DNA from: Welwitschia mirabilis
Taxonomy: Eukaryota > Gnetophyta > Gnetopsida > Welwitschiales
DNA: 64,000 bases
Assembly: GCA_051453625.1 (NCBI GenBank)
Contig: JBOZIK010000001.1
Location: 273,366,026 to 273,430,025, forward strand
Direction: 5' to 3'
Shown here: positions 24,440-35,175 of the stretch, one piece after another
Position numbering within the stretch: the first letter of the stretch is position 1
Layout of the letters: every line of letters begins with the position of its first letter
Notes under the pieces: model-generated
What the model saw: the letters and a program-made list of their open reading frames with translations, nothing else
Told to the model about the DNA's origin: nothing
Databases searched by the model: none
Program-made: the position numbers and the translations under genes

Positions 24440-24900
24440 CTATATTTAACACTCTTATTAAAAACTTATTATGTCCTAAATAACACTCCATCAAATCTAT
24501 TCTTGTATCTATAATACAATGGGCTACTACAGAAAAAGCTCTAACTAGAAGTAAAGGATAACTCTTGTTATGTTTAACTTCTATCACAACAAAATCAATG
24601 GAGTACCAAGCATCTTCAATCTAAATAAATAAATCCTTAATCAAACTTAAAAATTTCTTAATAAAAGTATTATCCAATTCTAAGATAATCCTTTTAGGCT
24701 CTATTCTATATTCCAACCTAATTCATTAATAAATGTATAAGAGCATGATGTTGAAAATAGATCCAATATTAATCTAGGCTTTCTTAATCCTTTTATTTTC
24801 CTCTAAAGTAATACTAATAGTAACTGCTTCCCAATCTTTAAAATTTAGACATTTTTGTAAAACTAAGTTGTTGATGGATTAAGCTAGGAAGACTTTATTA
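24440..24900 (-). pseudogene. Ty3/gypsy aspartic protease (copy B)
   Basis: Reading down from about 24830: INIGSIFNIMLLYIY, which matches the DLGASINLMPLSIYK active-site block of Athila/Tat proteases, with the catalytic Asp changed to Asn. Next come EPKRIILELDNTFIK, DAWYSIDFVVIEV near 24590, YPLLLVRAFSVVAHCIID (the ILGRPFLAT-like flap and C-terminal motif) and FLIRVLNI. The order protease, RT, RNase H, integrase is the normal Ty3/gypsy order. Two or three stops are present. Confidence 0.72.
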
Positions 24901-24949
24901 GGGATGATTCATTTTTGTTTCTTTCTAATTAGATCTTTCCATAACTTAA

Positions 24950-26621
24950 AATACTTAGGGTCCTCTTGAAAGAGTTTTTAAAATGGTAAATTAATACTCA
25001 AATTTTTTATTAAGGCTTTTAAATAATCATCTAAGGTAGAATTTATATTTAATCTATCAAGTCACGAAAAGTAAGTGCTTTATGATAAGAAATTTTCTTT
25101 TTGTTACTTTAAGAAGAAGGGAGGAATGATTTTCTAAGATTTTTGTATTCTTTTTTTTTATTTTTTTCACTTTGAGATGTTGAAGCCTCACAGGTAGGAG
25201 GTGTTATCTCATTTTCACTTCTTGTCACCATCTTATAATCTTTCTTAATTTTGTTTAAGTGTGGTAAAGGTTGACTGATAAGTGAACCTTATGGTCTTTA
25301 GTTAGCAAGCATGATTTTTTGCAAAATACTCATAAGATTTCCAATGTTGAAATTTATTCTTTTTTGTGTTTTTATCAACTCATCAATGGAATTTTTAAGT
25401 GGATCATCTTGGTTTTCTGAGTTGGATGAGTTACTTAATTATTTAAGTTATTTGATTGAAAATATATGTTATTAAATCTCATTTTAAATGGTTAGAAGTT
25501 ATGATGAGTTGTTTAAAAAATTTTAAAGTTTTATTGTCCATTCATCGTAGATTAACAATTGTTATGATTTTGGATTTGACTTTGGTTTTGGTTTTGATTA
25601 AAATTTGAATATCTTTGTTTGAAAGCACACATATTTTTATAAATTCTTTCTTTATATGTTAGAAGTAAAGGGCACTCTTTTATAACATGATAATTATCTT
25701 CACATAAATTACAAGTTGGAGCTACAACTATACTCTTTTCAGTTGCCACCTTTGCATCTAAAATCATATGAGTGTATTTTTTTAAAGTTGAGGTAAAGTC
25801 CTTAATGATATTTGTTGGTTTATTTTTAGTTTTTGTTTTTTATTTTTCTTATTTAACCTCCTTAATATCTTTAATGATTTAACCTATATTTTTATTCTCT
25901 ATAAATGAGGATTTAGATCAACTTTGACTTACTTCTACCAATTCTTCCAATACTTTCCAAGCATTTTATAAAGTAAGGTTTAACAAATTTTCTCCACACA
26001 AAAAATCAATTAGTTGCTTTCTTTGACTATTGAGTTTACTATAAAAGTAGTCCACTAATTCTTCTTGAGAAAAATCATCTATAGGATTCAAATGTAAAGC
26101 AATAAAAAATCTTTTATAGGTAGAGGAATAATATTCATTAGGCTATTATTGGAAGTTGGTTATTTATTTCTTACATTTTCTAATGGTAGTTTCCCTCATG
26201 AATCTCTTAATAAAATCTTCTTGAACTTGAATATATGATTTTAAACTTTTATAAGGAATCATTATTAACTAAAGTTTATCTTTACTTTAAAGTGATGGTG
26301 AAAATGACTATGTACGTTCTATCACTTATTCTTTTTTACTATTTCTTGAAATGAGAACTAATTATTCTATGTTGCAATGTGTTGTAAAGGATATTCATCA
26401 AGTTCACCATTAAAAATGGAATAAGAATTTAGGTTTCTAAGTTTGATATCATTATTAAAAGGTAAATTAAAAGGGGTTTGAATTTTACTTCTTTTATTAC
26501 CAATTAGTTCTCTAAATGTAACATTGGCATTTGTTTTAACAGTTGTAATCATAAAGATTCCAATGACAAGGGGTAGATTAGGTGAAGTAGTTTGATTTTG
26601 CTTGTATAAAGAGCTAGACAT
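24950..26621 (-). pseudogene. Ty3/gypsy gag with CCHC zinc knuckle (copy B)
   Basis: Capsid/nucleocapsid gene of the Athila/Tat-like copy. It probably starts at 26621 (MSSSLYKQNQ...), where an open frame of 84 codons begins and includes NLPFNNDIKLRN. The 25552-25767 frame contains CNLCEDNYHVIKEC at 25672-25713, a perfect C-x2-C-x4-H-x4-C nucleocapsid knuckle, followed by a Gln/Asn-rich tail. The middle (25.8-26.3 kb) is broken by stops but aligns with 27600-28300. It would package element RNA in cytoplasmic particles. Confidence 0.8.
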
Positions 26622-27235
26622 ACTTAAAAATTAAAAACTATTATCAAAATAATCTACTAGAAAATTTTTTCTTGCAAAACCAGACTTTGAAGAAATAAAT
26701 GTAGAAATTTTTGGAATTTTTAGACTTTGCATAACTTATTAAACCCTCCCGGATATTCTTCTTTATAAACAGCTATTCTCTTTAATATTTTTTTCTTAGT
26801 AGATTTTATGAAACATGCTAAGTATTGATGCACAAAGTGTATCATCCCTACATTCATAGTCTGGAGGATAGAAACACAAAAAAACACAAAAAATGAAAAA
26901 TGCAAAAAATAGAAATGTAAAAATGACATATGGAAAAAATATAAGGTAGAATATCATCTACCTAATTTATTTAGATAGAGGGGATGATAGGAAAAACCCT
27001 AAATATTGAAAAAATGAAAAGCTAAAAACTCAAGCCATAAAGGCTATCGTTATTCCACAGTATCTAGATAATGAGGCAGATGAAAAAGCTTTTATTATAG
27101 AACACAAAAGAATAAAACTTGCAAAAAAAAATCTACGCTACTATAGATAAAAATACAATTCTACTATAGGCAAAAATATAAACCAAGATCCAAATACTTA
27201 TCTAAACAATAACAACTCTTAAAGTCGAAGAAGTT
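26622..27235 (-). other. 5' leader of gypsy copy B
   Basis: Untranslated leader between the primer site and gag, aligned with 28301-28955. It contains the palindrome tatctagata at 27061-27070 followed by gcagatga. The 26720-26929 open frame lies in this leader and is not supported as a gene. Confidence 0.6.
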
Positions 27236-27255
27236 TCCCATGGCAATAGCATCAA
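27236..27255 (-). other. tRNA-Asp-type primer-binding site (copy B)
   Basis: The minus strand reads TTGATGCTATTGCCATGGGA, two bases inside the LTR. Against the plant tRNA-Asp complement (TTGGCGCCGTTGCCGGGGA) the differences are five C-to-T or G-to-A transitions plus one inserted base. Confidence 0.8.
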
Positions 27256-27257
27256 GA

Positions 27258-27499
27258 TGTTGTAGTATGTATTTGTGTAATGATTATGCTCAAGAAGATA
27301 TTATTATTTAGAAATAAAATATATATATTATACAATAATACATACTAATATATATGAGATTTAACCTAAATGTCATAATCCATCAAAGGCCTAAGTTAGA
27401 AGAAAAAAAAATGATTTCAATAAGAAACACTTATGCATCATAGTAATAGAAATAAATTATAATGTAAAAAAGTATAATGTAATATGTTCATGCAAAGTT
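27258..27499 (-). repeat. Partial gypsy LTR (copy L3), 5' LTR of copy B
   Basis: Starts TGTTGTAGT two bases after the primer site and aligns with the first part of L1 and L4. The rest is lost in the 100-N gap at 27500-27599. Confidence 0.82.
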
Positions 27500-27599
27500 N
27501 NNNNNNNNNNNNNNNNNNNNNNNNNNNNNNNNNNNNNNNNNNNNNNNNNNNNNNNNNNNNNNNNNNNNNNNNNNNNNNNNNNNNNNNNNNNNNNNNNNN

Positions 27600-28300
27600 T
27601 GATCTACTTCTACTAATTCTTTCAGTACTTTCCAAGCATTTTCTAAAGTAAGGTTTAACAAATTTCCTTCACATGAAAAATCAACTAGTTTCTTTGTTTG
27701 ACTACTGAGTCCATTATAAAAGTAATCTACTAAGTCTTCTTAAGAAAAAGCATCTACAGGATTCAAATGTAAAGCAATAAAAGTATCTCATAGGTAAAGG
27801 AATAATACTAATTAGGATATTATTGAAATTTGGTTATTTCTTTCTTACATTTTCTAATGATAGTTTCATCCATGAATCTTTTAATGAAAGCTTTTTAAAA
27901 TTTACTTCATCATTTTAAACTTTTATGAGAAATGGTTCTTAAGTAAAGTTTAGCTTTATCTTTTATGGAAAAAATGACCATGTAAGTTATATTACTTATT
28001 CTTTTTTTATTGTTTCTAAAATTAAGTGCTAACTGTCCTTTGTCGGCAATGTGTTGTAAAGGATCTTCATGAAGTTCACCATTAAAAATGGGATAAGAAT
28101 TTTAGGTTTCTAACTTTGATATCATTACTAGGAGATAAATTAAGAGGGATTTGGATTTCACATTTTTTATTAGTAGTCAGTTATCTAAGGGTGACGTTAG
28201 CATTAGGTTTAATAGGTGTACTCATAAGGATTCTAATGACAAGGGGCAAATTAGGCAGAGCAATTTGATTTTGCTTTTCTCATAAGCTAGACATATTTAA
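27600..28300 (-). pseudogene. Ty3/gypsy gag fragment (outer copy)
   Basis: Aligned with 25930-26621 of copy B in the same orientation (for example ctttccaagcattttctaaagtaaggtt near 27625, split here by small changes). It represents the N-terminal half of gag of the element whose 5' LTR is at 28977-30077. No frame longer than about 60 codons remains. The knuckle part would lie in the gap. Confidence 0.78.
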
Positions 28301-28955
28301 AAATTGAAAACTATCATTAAAACAATCTTTTGAAACATTTTATCTCATAAAATTATACTTTGAAGAAATAAAAATAGAAATTTTTGGAATTTTTAAACTT
28401 TATGTACCTTTATTTTGTATACCTAAGCTAATTTTAAAGCCAATCAAACCTTCTCGAATATTTTCCTTTATGAATAGTTTCTCTCTTTGATTTTTTTTCC
28501 TTACTAGATTTTACCATACATGCTTGGTTTTAATGCATAATGTCATTCCTATAGTCATCTAGACAATAGTATAAATGATAGAAATACAAAAAAAACTAAA
28601 AAAATAAAAATGTAAAAAATAGAAATGCAAAAATTACAGACACAAAAAACACAAACAATAAATGGTCATCTATCTGAGTCATCTAAATAACAAAGAGGAC
28701 TATAGAAAAGATCCTAAAATTTTTTTAAGAAAATAAAAAGCTAAAAGCTGAAGGCATAGAGGTTATCATCATCACATGTCATCTGGATGATAAAATGAAT
28801 GACAAATCTTGTATTTTAAAACACAAAAACTAAAACTTTGAAAATAAAAACCTATACAACTGTAGCTAAAAATATAGTACTACTATAGATAAACATATGA
28901 GTCAACATTTAAATACTTATCTGAGCAATGACAACTTTCAAACTTCAAGTAGCCT
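28301..28955 (-). other. 5' leader of the outer gypsy element
   Basis: Sister of 26622-27235. It carries palindromic modules at 28554-28569 (gtcatctagacaatag) and 28779-28792 (gtcatctggatgat), each followed within about 15 bases by an aatga(t/c) word. Confidence 0.6.
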
Positions 28956-28974
28956 TCCCTAATAATGGTATTAA
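28956..28974 (-). other. tRNA-Asp-type primer-binding site (outer element)
   Basis: Minus strand TTAATACCATTATTAGGGA. All nine differences from the tRNA-Asp complement are C-to-T or G-to-A transitions. It lies two bases inside the LTR, the normal position. Confidence 0.78.
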
Positions 28975-28976
28975 GA

Positions 28977-30077
28977 TGTTGCATTGCATATTTGTATAAA
29001 CGACTATGTTTAAGAAGATCCTATCATTCATAAAAATAGATATCTTACACAACATAAGATACTAATATATATGGGAGTGAACCCAAATGTAGTAATCCAT
29101 TGAAGGCCCAAGCTATAAAAAAGAGAACTGATTTTAGCAAAAAACACTTATGTATTCTAGTAATAGAAATAAATTACAATGCAAAAAAGTATAATGCAAC
29201 ACCCTTATGAAAAGTTAATCTAGGAAAGGAAAATAACAATGCATCTAAACTAATAATGCTCAACCTTAATAAAGGTTACAGTTATAACCTATATTACTCA
29301 AGAAACTGTCACTAAATTAGAAGGAATATAAATGATAAGGAATAAGTAACAATAAGAATAAGAAGTTAAAATAGTCTTTGTATTAAAATTTGAACCACAT
29401 CTGCATCACAAAGTAGCCATACCTTAATGGAGGAAGCATAGCCCAACACCAAGGAATATGTCTCTTTGTAAGTATTAAAGATGGATCTCTGGCCCTTCAA
29501 TATCTTATCATGGGAATTTCTAATGCAAGTGAAAATGAGACGAAGTTAAGGGTGGAGTCGATAGTTATTGATAATAAACACACAAATAATAAAATAGATA
29601 AATAAGTATAGTCATAATCCTAATAGTCATGCAAGAGATATATAGAAAAATGGCAAAACTTAGGTGAATGTTTAGTGAGATGTTATAATAGATATCATTC
29701 TGCTAGTCATCAGGACGATATAGGAGATGATACCACTTGAAAATAATTCATGTCATCTAGCAAATTGATCATAATCAACATCCTTATTGGCTTTAATTAT
29801 TCTATCATCCACACTATCATTTGGATAATGAGGTGGATGATAGGCTTTTACAAGTGTTATCCAATGCATCAGCCTCAATGTTTGTACAAATTTTATGTCA
29901 AAAGTAGGAAGTATTATGAACTACTCAAAATGTTATAAAATGTCATGGAGATTGGATGTTTTTATATCTTTCTTCTTAGCTCTTCATTATCATGAAAATC
30001 TAGATTAAACCTATTTAATATCCTATAAAATTAACTCAAAATACCCTATCAAATATATGCAAGTTAATAGCGTAACA
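28977..30077 (-). repeat. 5' LTR of the outer gypsy element (copy L4)
   Basis: 1101 bp, TGTTGC...CGTAACA, colinear with L1. Its left edge is defined by the primer site and its right edge by the break in similarity and the target duplication. The open stretch at 29750-29938 is LTR sequence. Confidence 0.88.
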
Positions 30078-30082
30078 TCATT
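30078..30082. repeat. Right target-site duplication (tcatt)
   Basis: Pairs with ccatt at 10410-10414 with one C/T difference. Copia RT sequence resumes directly outside it. Confidence 0.75.
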
Positions 30083-31457
30083 TTAGTCTAAACATCTTTT
30101 TACCAATAGAGAGATTACATAATTATCATGTCTTACTTTTTTAATTTATTTTAATTCTTCTTCCATTGCAAATTTTTGGTATTAATCCTCAATTACATCT
30201 TGCACATTTTGTGGCATATCATATTTTCTTAGAAAGCTAGTTTTGATGTGTTTGCTGTGTCTTTCTGATTTTCTTAGTATAATATTCTATAAATCAACTT
30301 TCTTTCTTATTTGACTATATTTTCCTCCTTTAAATTCAATACTATTTTGGATTATACTGCGAATTGATTTTACTATGCTTTCATTTTTAAAACTTATGTG
30401 CTCATGATTTGCATTACTATGTTAAGAAGTTCCACATTTTCATCAATGTAATGAATAACTAGTAATTGACTAATGTGCTTTTCATTATCAGTAGTCACTA
30501 CTTATAAGCTTTCTTTATAATTTATTAGAAATTGGTTCTCTCTAAAAGTCACATGATTTTATTCATATCCCTTATTATTCTCTAAATCATACACTCAGTA
30601 CTCTCTACAAGTAAAAGAGTAATCAAGAAACAACCATTTTTTATTCCTTACCTCAAATCTATTTAGATTTTAACCTTGTTTTAACTTATAATAAATGCAA
30701 CGAAGGCTTTTAAAATGAGAAATATTTAGTTTTTAATCATACCATTTTTTGTATGCAATTTGAGTCATGTCATTTATTTTAATTTAATGCTTTTAAAGAT
30801 ATACAGCTGTATGTATGAAATTTGGCCAAAATGTTTCTAGAATCTTGGCTTGAAATAATACTATTTAAGACATGGTTATTAATAATTTGTTCTTTTATTT
30901 TACAATCCCATTTTGAGATGGACTGTAGGGTTTGGTTCATTCATTCTTGAGATCATTTATAATAGAAAATTCTTTAAGATATTTTAATTTAAATTCATCA
31001 CCATTATATGTACAAACTCTAAGAGCCTTGAAATTGCTTTCTTTTTGTACTTAAGCAATCTAATTTTTAAGGAGCACAATGATTTTAAATTTAAATTTTA
31101 AAAAATATACCTATTCAAATCATATGTAATCATAAATGATTCCAAGAAAAGACTGGGATAATTGTTTAGACCACAAACATCTGCGTATACTAACTTTAAA
31201 GGTTTATTGTAACCAACTTCTCTTTTATGATGTCATTTTGCAACTAATTTGCATTTGATATAGACTTTACATTCCAAGAATTCTAACTTGTTAAAATTTT
31301 TTAATCCATTCGTCAATTGGATTTTTTACCATTTTATTTAAATAGATAAAATTCAAATATTAATATCTTACATTCATTCTTTTAGAATTTAATCATTTTT
31401 ATAATAATAATGCTTAAGTTTTTTTGTGTTCTTTTTACATATAAGTAGTAAAATATC
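30083..31457 (-). pseudogene. Ty1/copia integrase and RT N-terminus
   Basis: Part of the split copia element. Near 31130-31200 the minus strand reads YNKPLKLVYADVCGLNNYP, matching the SKPLELVHADVCGPM integrase core start with its catalytic Asp, then LFLESFMITYDLNRYI. The GAG-pre-integrase zinc region lies at about 31210-31340. Near the gypsy junction at 30083-30120 the translation reaches the RT N-terminal block just before the conserved Lys-Trp, which lies at 10409 on the other side of the insert. Many stops are present. Confidence 0.78.
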
Positions 31458-31775
31458 TTATTCTATATGCTTATGTCTAAATCTACATCCTAATTCATTA
31501 AAAGATATAGAGTATCCCTTTATTGCTAATTCTTTAACACTTAACAAATTATCAAATAAAGTTGGGACAAACAACATACTTTGTATAGTTGATAACTTTC
31601 CTATTGTAGAGAATACTTTAATGCATCCTTGGCCTTCAATCTTTTCATGATTATTTCCTCCAAATATGACTATACCTATGTCATATCTTTGTATGGAATG
31701 AAAAAGTTCCATGATTCTAGACATAGTGGGTGCATCCAATATCAATACACCAAGTTGTTCCATTAGCCTTTTCAT
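31458..31775 (-). pseudogene. Ty1/copia protease and GAG-pre-integrase
   Basis: Protease active site at about 31700-31760 reads TTWCIDIGCTHYV, against the usual W-x-I-D-S-G-C/A-(S/T)-x-H-M: the catalytic Asp is kept but the Ser of DSG is Ile. The long frame continues with EGQGCIKVF and LFVPTLFDNLLSVKEL-x-x-KGYSISF, which are the I-x-G-x-G and LYVP-L-x-NLLSV-x-QL motifs linking protease to GAG-pre-integrase. A frame change separates the active site from the long frame. Confidence 0.83.
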
Positions 31776-32850
31776 CTATTATGGCAATAAAAGTTTCAAA
31801 GTCAGTGAATTTGATGATGCATTTTACTTCATGTATATTTTCAATCTAATCTTATTTTCTTGATGATGATTGGCCATGATTTTCAAAATGATGTTTATGA
31901 TATTAGTAATTCCTCTTATAATGATCATATTTTTCATAAGTATTACAGTGTCATAGAGATGCTCTCCATTACCTGAATTGTCTTTCATGATTTGATCTTC
32001 TTCTAAATGAATTTCGATTATGATAATGTTTATGATAGGATTTTTGTGACTAGTTTTCATGATTTCTACTATTCTTGCCTTTTCAATATCCTTGATTGTG
32101 AGTTCAAAAATATCCTCATTCTTTTGAATGTGTAGATTTTTTTTCTTGGATTTTTAACTTCAAGGGATTTTAATTTTAGTGTTTTCTTCTCCTTTAAAGG
32201 CATAAGATTAAATATATCCTCATAGAAATTCAGTCTCTTATATTTTTAAAGGGAAAGATATTTTACTACATTTTTTTTACTCCAACTAAATAATGATGCT
32301 AATGAATTTTGATTACAAGCCATGAACAACCTATTTTACAACTTCTTTTTATGAGAATGTTACATGAAATGTTGTTGATTTTCATCTAAGTTCAAGGAAA
32401 TAATTCATGTATTTCTTGACATGTTCATATTCATTCATTTACAAGACCTCAATTCTCTTCTCAAGGCCTAAATTTATACTTCCTTTCATGTCAGAATCCC
32501 ATTATAGCTAGTTTTCAAGTTTTCCATATCTCCTTACTTGATGAAACTATGGTTGCTTTGGACAATCCCTCTCTAAAATTAGCAAGAGTAGTAAATAGCA
32601 TGAATTTAATTCTACTGTTAATCTTATCTTCTTAAAGTAATGTTTAATTATTTTTCTAATGCATTTTAGATAGGGGCCCTATAGAATCCATTTGTTACAA
32701 GATTCCAAACTTATTTATTTTTAAAAAAGAGTTTCATTTTGTCTGTAAGACCTCAAAATCAACTTCATTAAACTTGGATATGAGGACATAATTCATCTTT
32801 GTTGAGAAGTTATGGTGCAGAAGGGGTCAGTCTATTGAACTCTTCCCTTA
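31776..32850 (-). pseudogene. Ty1/copia gag with decayed zinc knuckle
   Basis: Between the primer site and the protease. At about 31912-31957 the minus strand reads C-N-T-Y-E-K-Y-D-H-Y-K-R-N-Y, a nucleocapsid CCHC box in which the second and third cysteines are tyrosine (TGT to TAT). The remainder of gag (32.0-32.8 kb) is frameshifted and identified mainly by position. Confidence 0.65.
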
Positions 32851-32862
32851 GCTCTGGTACCA
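32851..32862 (-). other. Initiator-Met-type primer-binding site (copia)
   Basis: Minus strand TGGTACCAGAGC, one transition away from TGGTATCAGAGC, the common plant initiator tRNA-Met primer site. It lies three bases from the LTR edge. Confidence 0.85.
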
Positions 32863-32865
32863 TAA

Positions 32866-33210
32866 TGAGAATAGGAGAATGTCTTGTGTATTTTAAAGAA
32901 TTACAAATTTGAATAAAAATAAAGGACTGAACTAGACATTAAAAAATCAACGCCCACACACACTTTATTTTCATTACTATAAATAAAGATTACATCCTTC
33001 ATAAGCGATTTGGAGTGATAGGAGGAAGAATGAGAATTATTCATTAATTAACAACATATGTAATAGACTAGGGATAGACATTGAAATAAGAAACCATTTA
33101 ATAACAACAAACTAAAAAAGAGGACAACCTATAATAGAAGATAAGAAAACATATAATAGAACCAGAGATAGTTACTAAAATGCGTAAAAATAGTTAATCA
33201 TTTATTGACA
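32866..33210 (-). repeat. 5' LTR of the minus-strand copia element
   Basis: 345 bp, TG...ACA, colinear with 8640-8983. It begins three bases beyond the primer site. Confidence 0.83.
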
Positions 33211-33404
33211 AACATTTTGTGATTCATTTACTTTTGCAACCCATAATTAAGACCCATCTTAGCATTCTAGTTCCTACGTTAGGATATTACTACCTAAATA
33301 AAAATGAACTGTCAAAACCATTCTTTAGAGATGAATATAGAACACATTTGTGTCAAATGTTATAAACTTATAACTACCTAATAACTAAGATGTTTTATAG
33401 ATAG

Positions 33405-33690
33405 TAATGTAAAATTAATATTCTTTATGAAAATAAAGTCTCTAGTTTTAATTATTTCCATAATTATGAGACTTACAATTGAAGTAGTGAAAATTCATTA
33501 TAATTCATAGTTTGCATGTTTTATTTTTTTTTGTTTTTGATCCTAGGCTTTTATTAGTTAGAAACTTAGATTCAATTTAAATACTTAACATGTATAAAAA
33601 TTTTCTTAGTGGCTAAGATTACTATTTATTCTAATAACATGTTTTAAGCTAATTCCTTTGTTTAAATCAAAACCTTGTGTAATACTAATT
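33405..33690. repeat. Right arm of the direct repeat flanking the copia element
   Basis: Partner of 7160-7450; see that entry for the shared blocks. It lies about 200 bp outside the copia 5' LTR. Confidence 0.6.
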
Positions 33691-35143
33691 ATTTTTACTA
33701 ATTCTTTGAGCTATTAACCTATGATTATATGACATTTGAACATCCCATTCTTAACTTATTTGAAATTTTATGTGTTAATGATGATTAAATGTTAAAAATA
33801 TAATCATATGAAAGAGGTCTCTTAGGGAACATAAAGTTTGTCATTTAAAATAAATAGTGGTACTTTGGATTGTTCCAATGTTAAAAATTAATCTAAATCA
33901 TGAAAAAAAGGGAAAACAAAGGTTTTTATTTAGAATTAATAGTGGAACTTTTGATTGTCTTAATTTTAAAAATTGATCTAAATCATGAAAACCATCCATT
34001 ACCTTTCATGTTTTTCCTTGTCTACCATTATTGGCACATCTACCAAGTGTAACAAGACTAGCCTACATAGACTATTGCTAAATTATGCAGACATTGTAAA
34101 TAGAAGAAATAAGTGAATGTAGTTAAAAATCTCTCCCCACAAACATGGATAAGAAATTTTGTGATATTGTTTTGTTACATAAATAATATAGTTTTGATAT
34201 AGTTTGATTTAGGTTACAATATCACGCTCAAGTCATATTCATATATGTATAGTTATTATAGAGTTATAACTATACTCAAGGTGATGGTTAAGATTGGATG
34301 AATGTAAAGTTTTTACCTTGGGATCTTTCTTATAGAATATCAATATTTTATTTAACATATGAAATGTGTGTAAAATGCCTTTTGCTTTTCCCTTTAATGG
34401 TCCTTATATCTTTTGTTAATCTTAAGAAGTTTCCTTATAAAGCATATCATTGAGATCACTATCTTGCTATGTTTTTAAGTTATTTCATGGATCTTTTTCT
34501 TATTAAAACATTTGAACATGAAATCTTAATTTAGAGCTAAAGCCATTTTGAGGAAGATTTTCTTAGCTTGGCATCAAGGAGAACCTTTTTTGGTTGGTCT
34601 TTCCAAAAGAACATCAAAATATGTTTATAACAAGTGGCATAATTTGACATGATAAGCATGATAGTGATCTTTTTAAGTTGACAAAGGATGAAAATTAGTC
34701 AAATAAATTTTAAATTTATAATTTTTATATTTATTTTTATAGTTTTAGACTTTACTCTTAATCGAAAATCTCTAAGTTTCATTTATAATAACATTATATA
34801 ATGTAAATGTTAAATTTCAAATATAATTAAGATGTTTATTCTTTAATCAATGGATATGATATCATTCTTTACTCATTCCATAAGACATGCTACAATTCTA
34901 ATATTTAATCATTATTATTATTGTGCTATCATGCAAGAAGGACCAAATTAAGATGTTCATTGGATGTGCTACATTTATTTTTAAAAAAAATTAATATTCA
35001 CATAATGCAATATATGTGCTATAAGTTTTTTTAAAAATTTTAGGATTTATTATTGCTATTAATAACAGAACGATCACATAATTCTAATATAATGATTTTT
35101 AATCAACCATAATAAAATGTGATTAAAGTTGTTTTAAGGTAAC

Positions 35144-35175
<32 letters not shown>

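Larger units (their letters stand above)
10415..30077 (-). mobile_element. Athila/Tat-like Ty3/gypsy complex inserted in the copia RT
   Basis: Minus-strand gypsy complex bounded by two full LTRs (10415-11517 and 28977-30077) with a 5-bp target duplication. Assignment to the Athila/Tat group rests on protease and RT wording (IDDFSIY, AFYYFLKEYSNYN), a primer site matching the 3' end of tRNA-Asp, a polypurine tract of the aagtgggggact kind and a long ORF between pol and the 3' LTR. The interior is not one clean element. LTR pieces also occur at 13508-14297 and 27258-27499, and integrase and RNase H occur twice in diverged form (18.4-20.4 and 21.3-23.2 kb). The simplest reading is an outer element carrying one or more nested or tandem relatives, with boundaries hidden in N gaps at 13408, 20369 and 27500. 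Confidence 0.8.
8640..33210 (-). mobile_element. Ty1/copia element, complete in order but split by a gypsy insertion
   Basis: Minus-strand copia element. Read from high to low coordinate it has the 5' LTR (32866-33210), an initiator-Met-type primer site (32851-32862), gag with a decayed zinc knuckle, protease, GAG-pre-integrase, integrase and the RT start up to 30083. It resumes at 10409 with the rest of RT, then RNase H, a polypurine tract and the 3' LTR (8640-8983). The 19.7-kb interruption is an Athila/Tat-like gypsy complex. Without the insert and one copy of its target duplication the element would be about 4.9 kb, a normal copia length, and the RT frame would run on through the junction. 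Its own target duplication is unclear. All coding parts carry stops and frameshifts. Confidence 0.85.

Noticed and set aside
31426-31650. 74-codon + strand frame
   Set aside because: Antisense to the copia protease/GAG-pre-integrase frame.
8635-33215. Target duplication of the copia element (aactt-like and aacat)
   Set aside because: The left LTR edge is eroded, so the match depends on where the edge is placed; not reliable.
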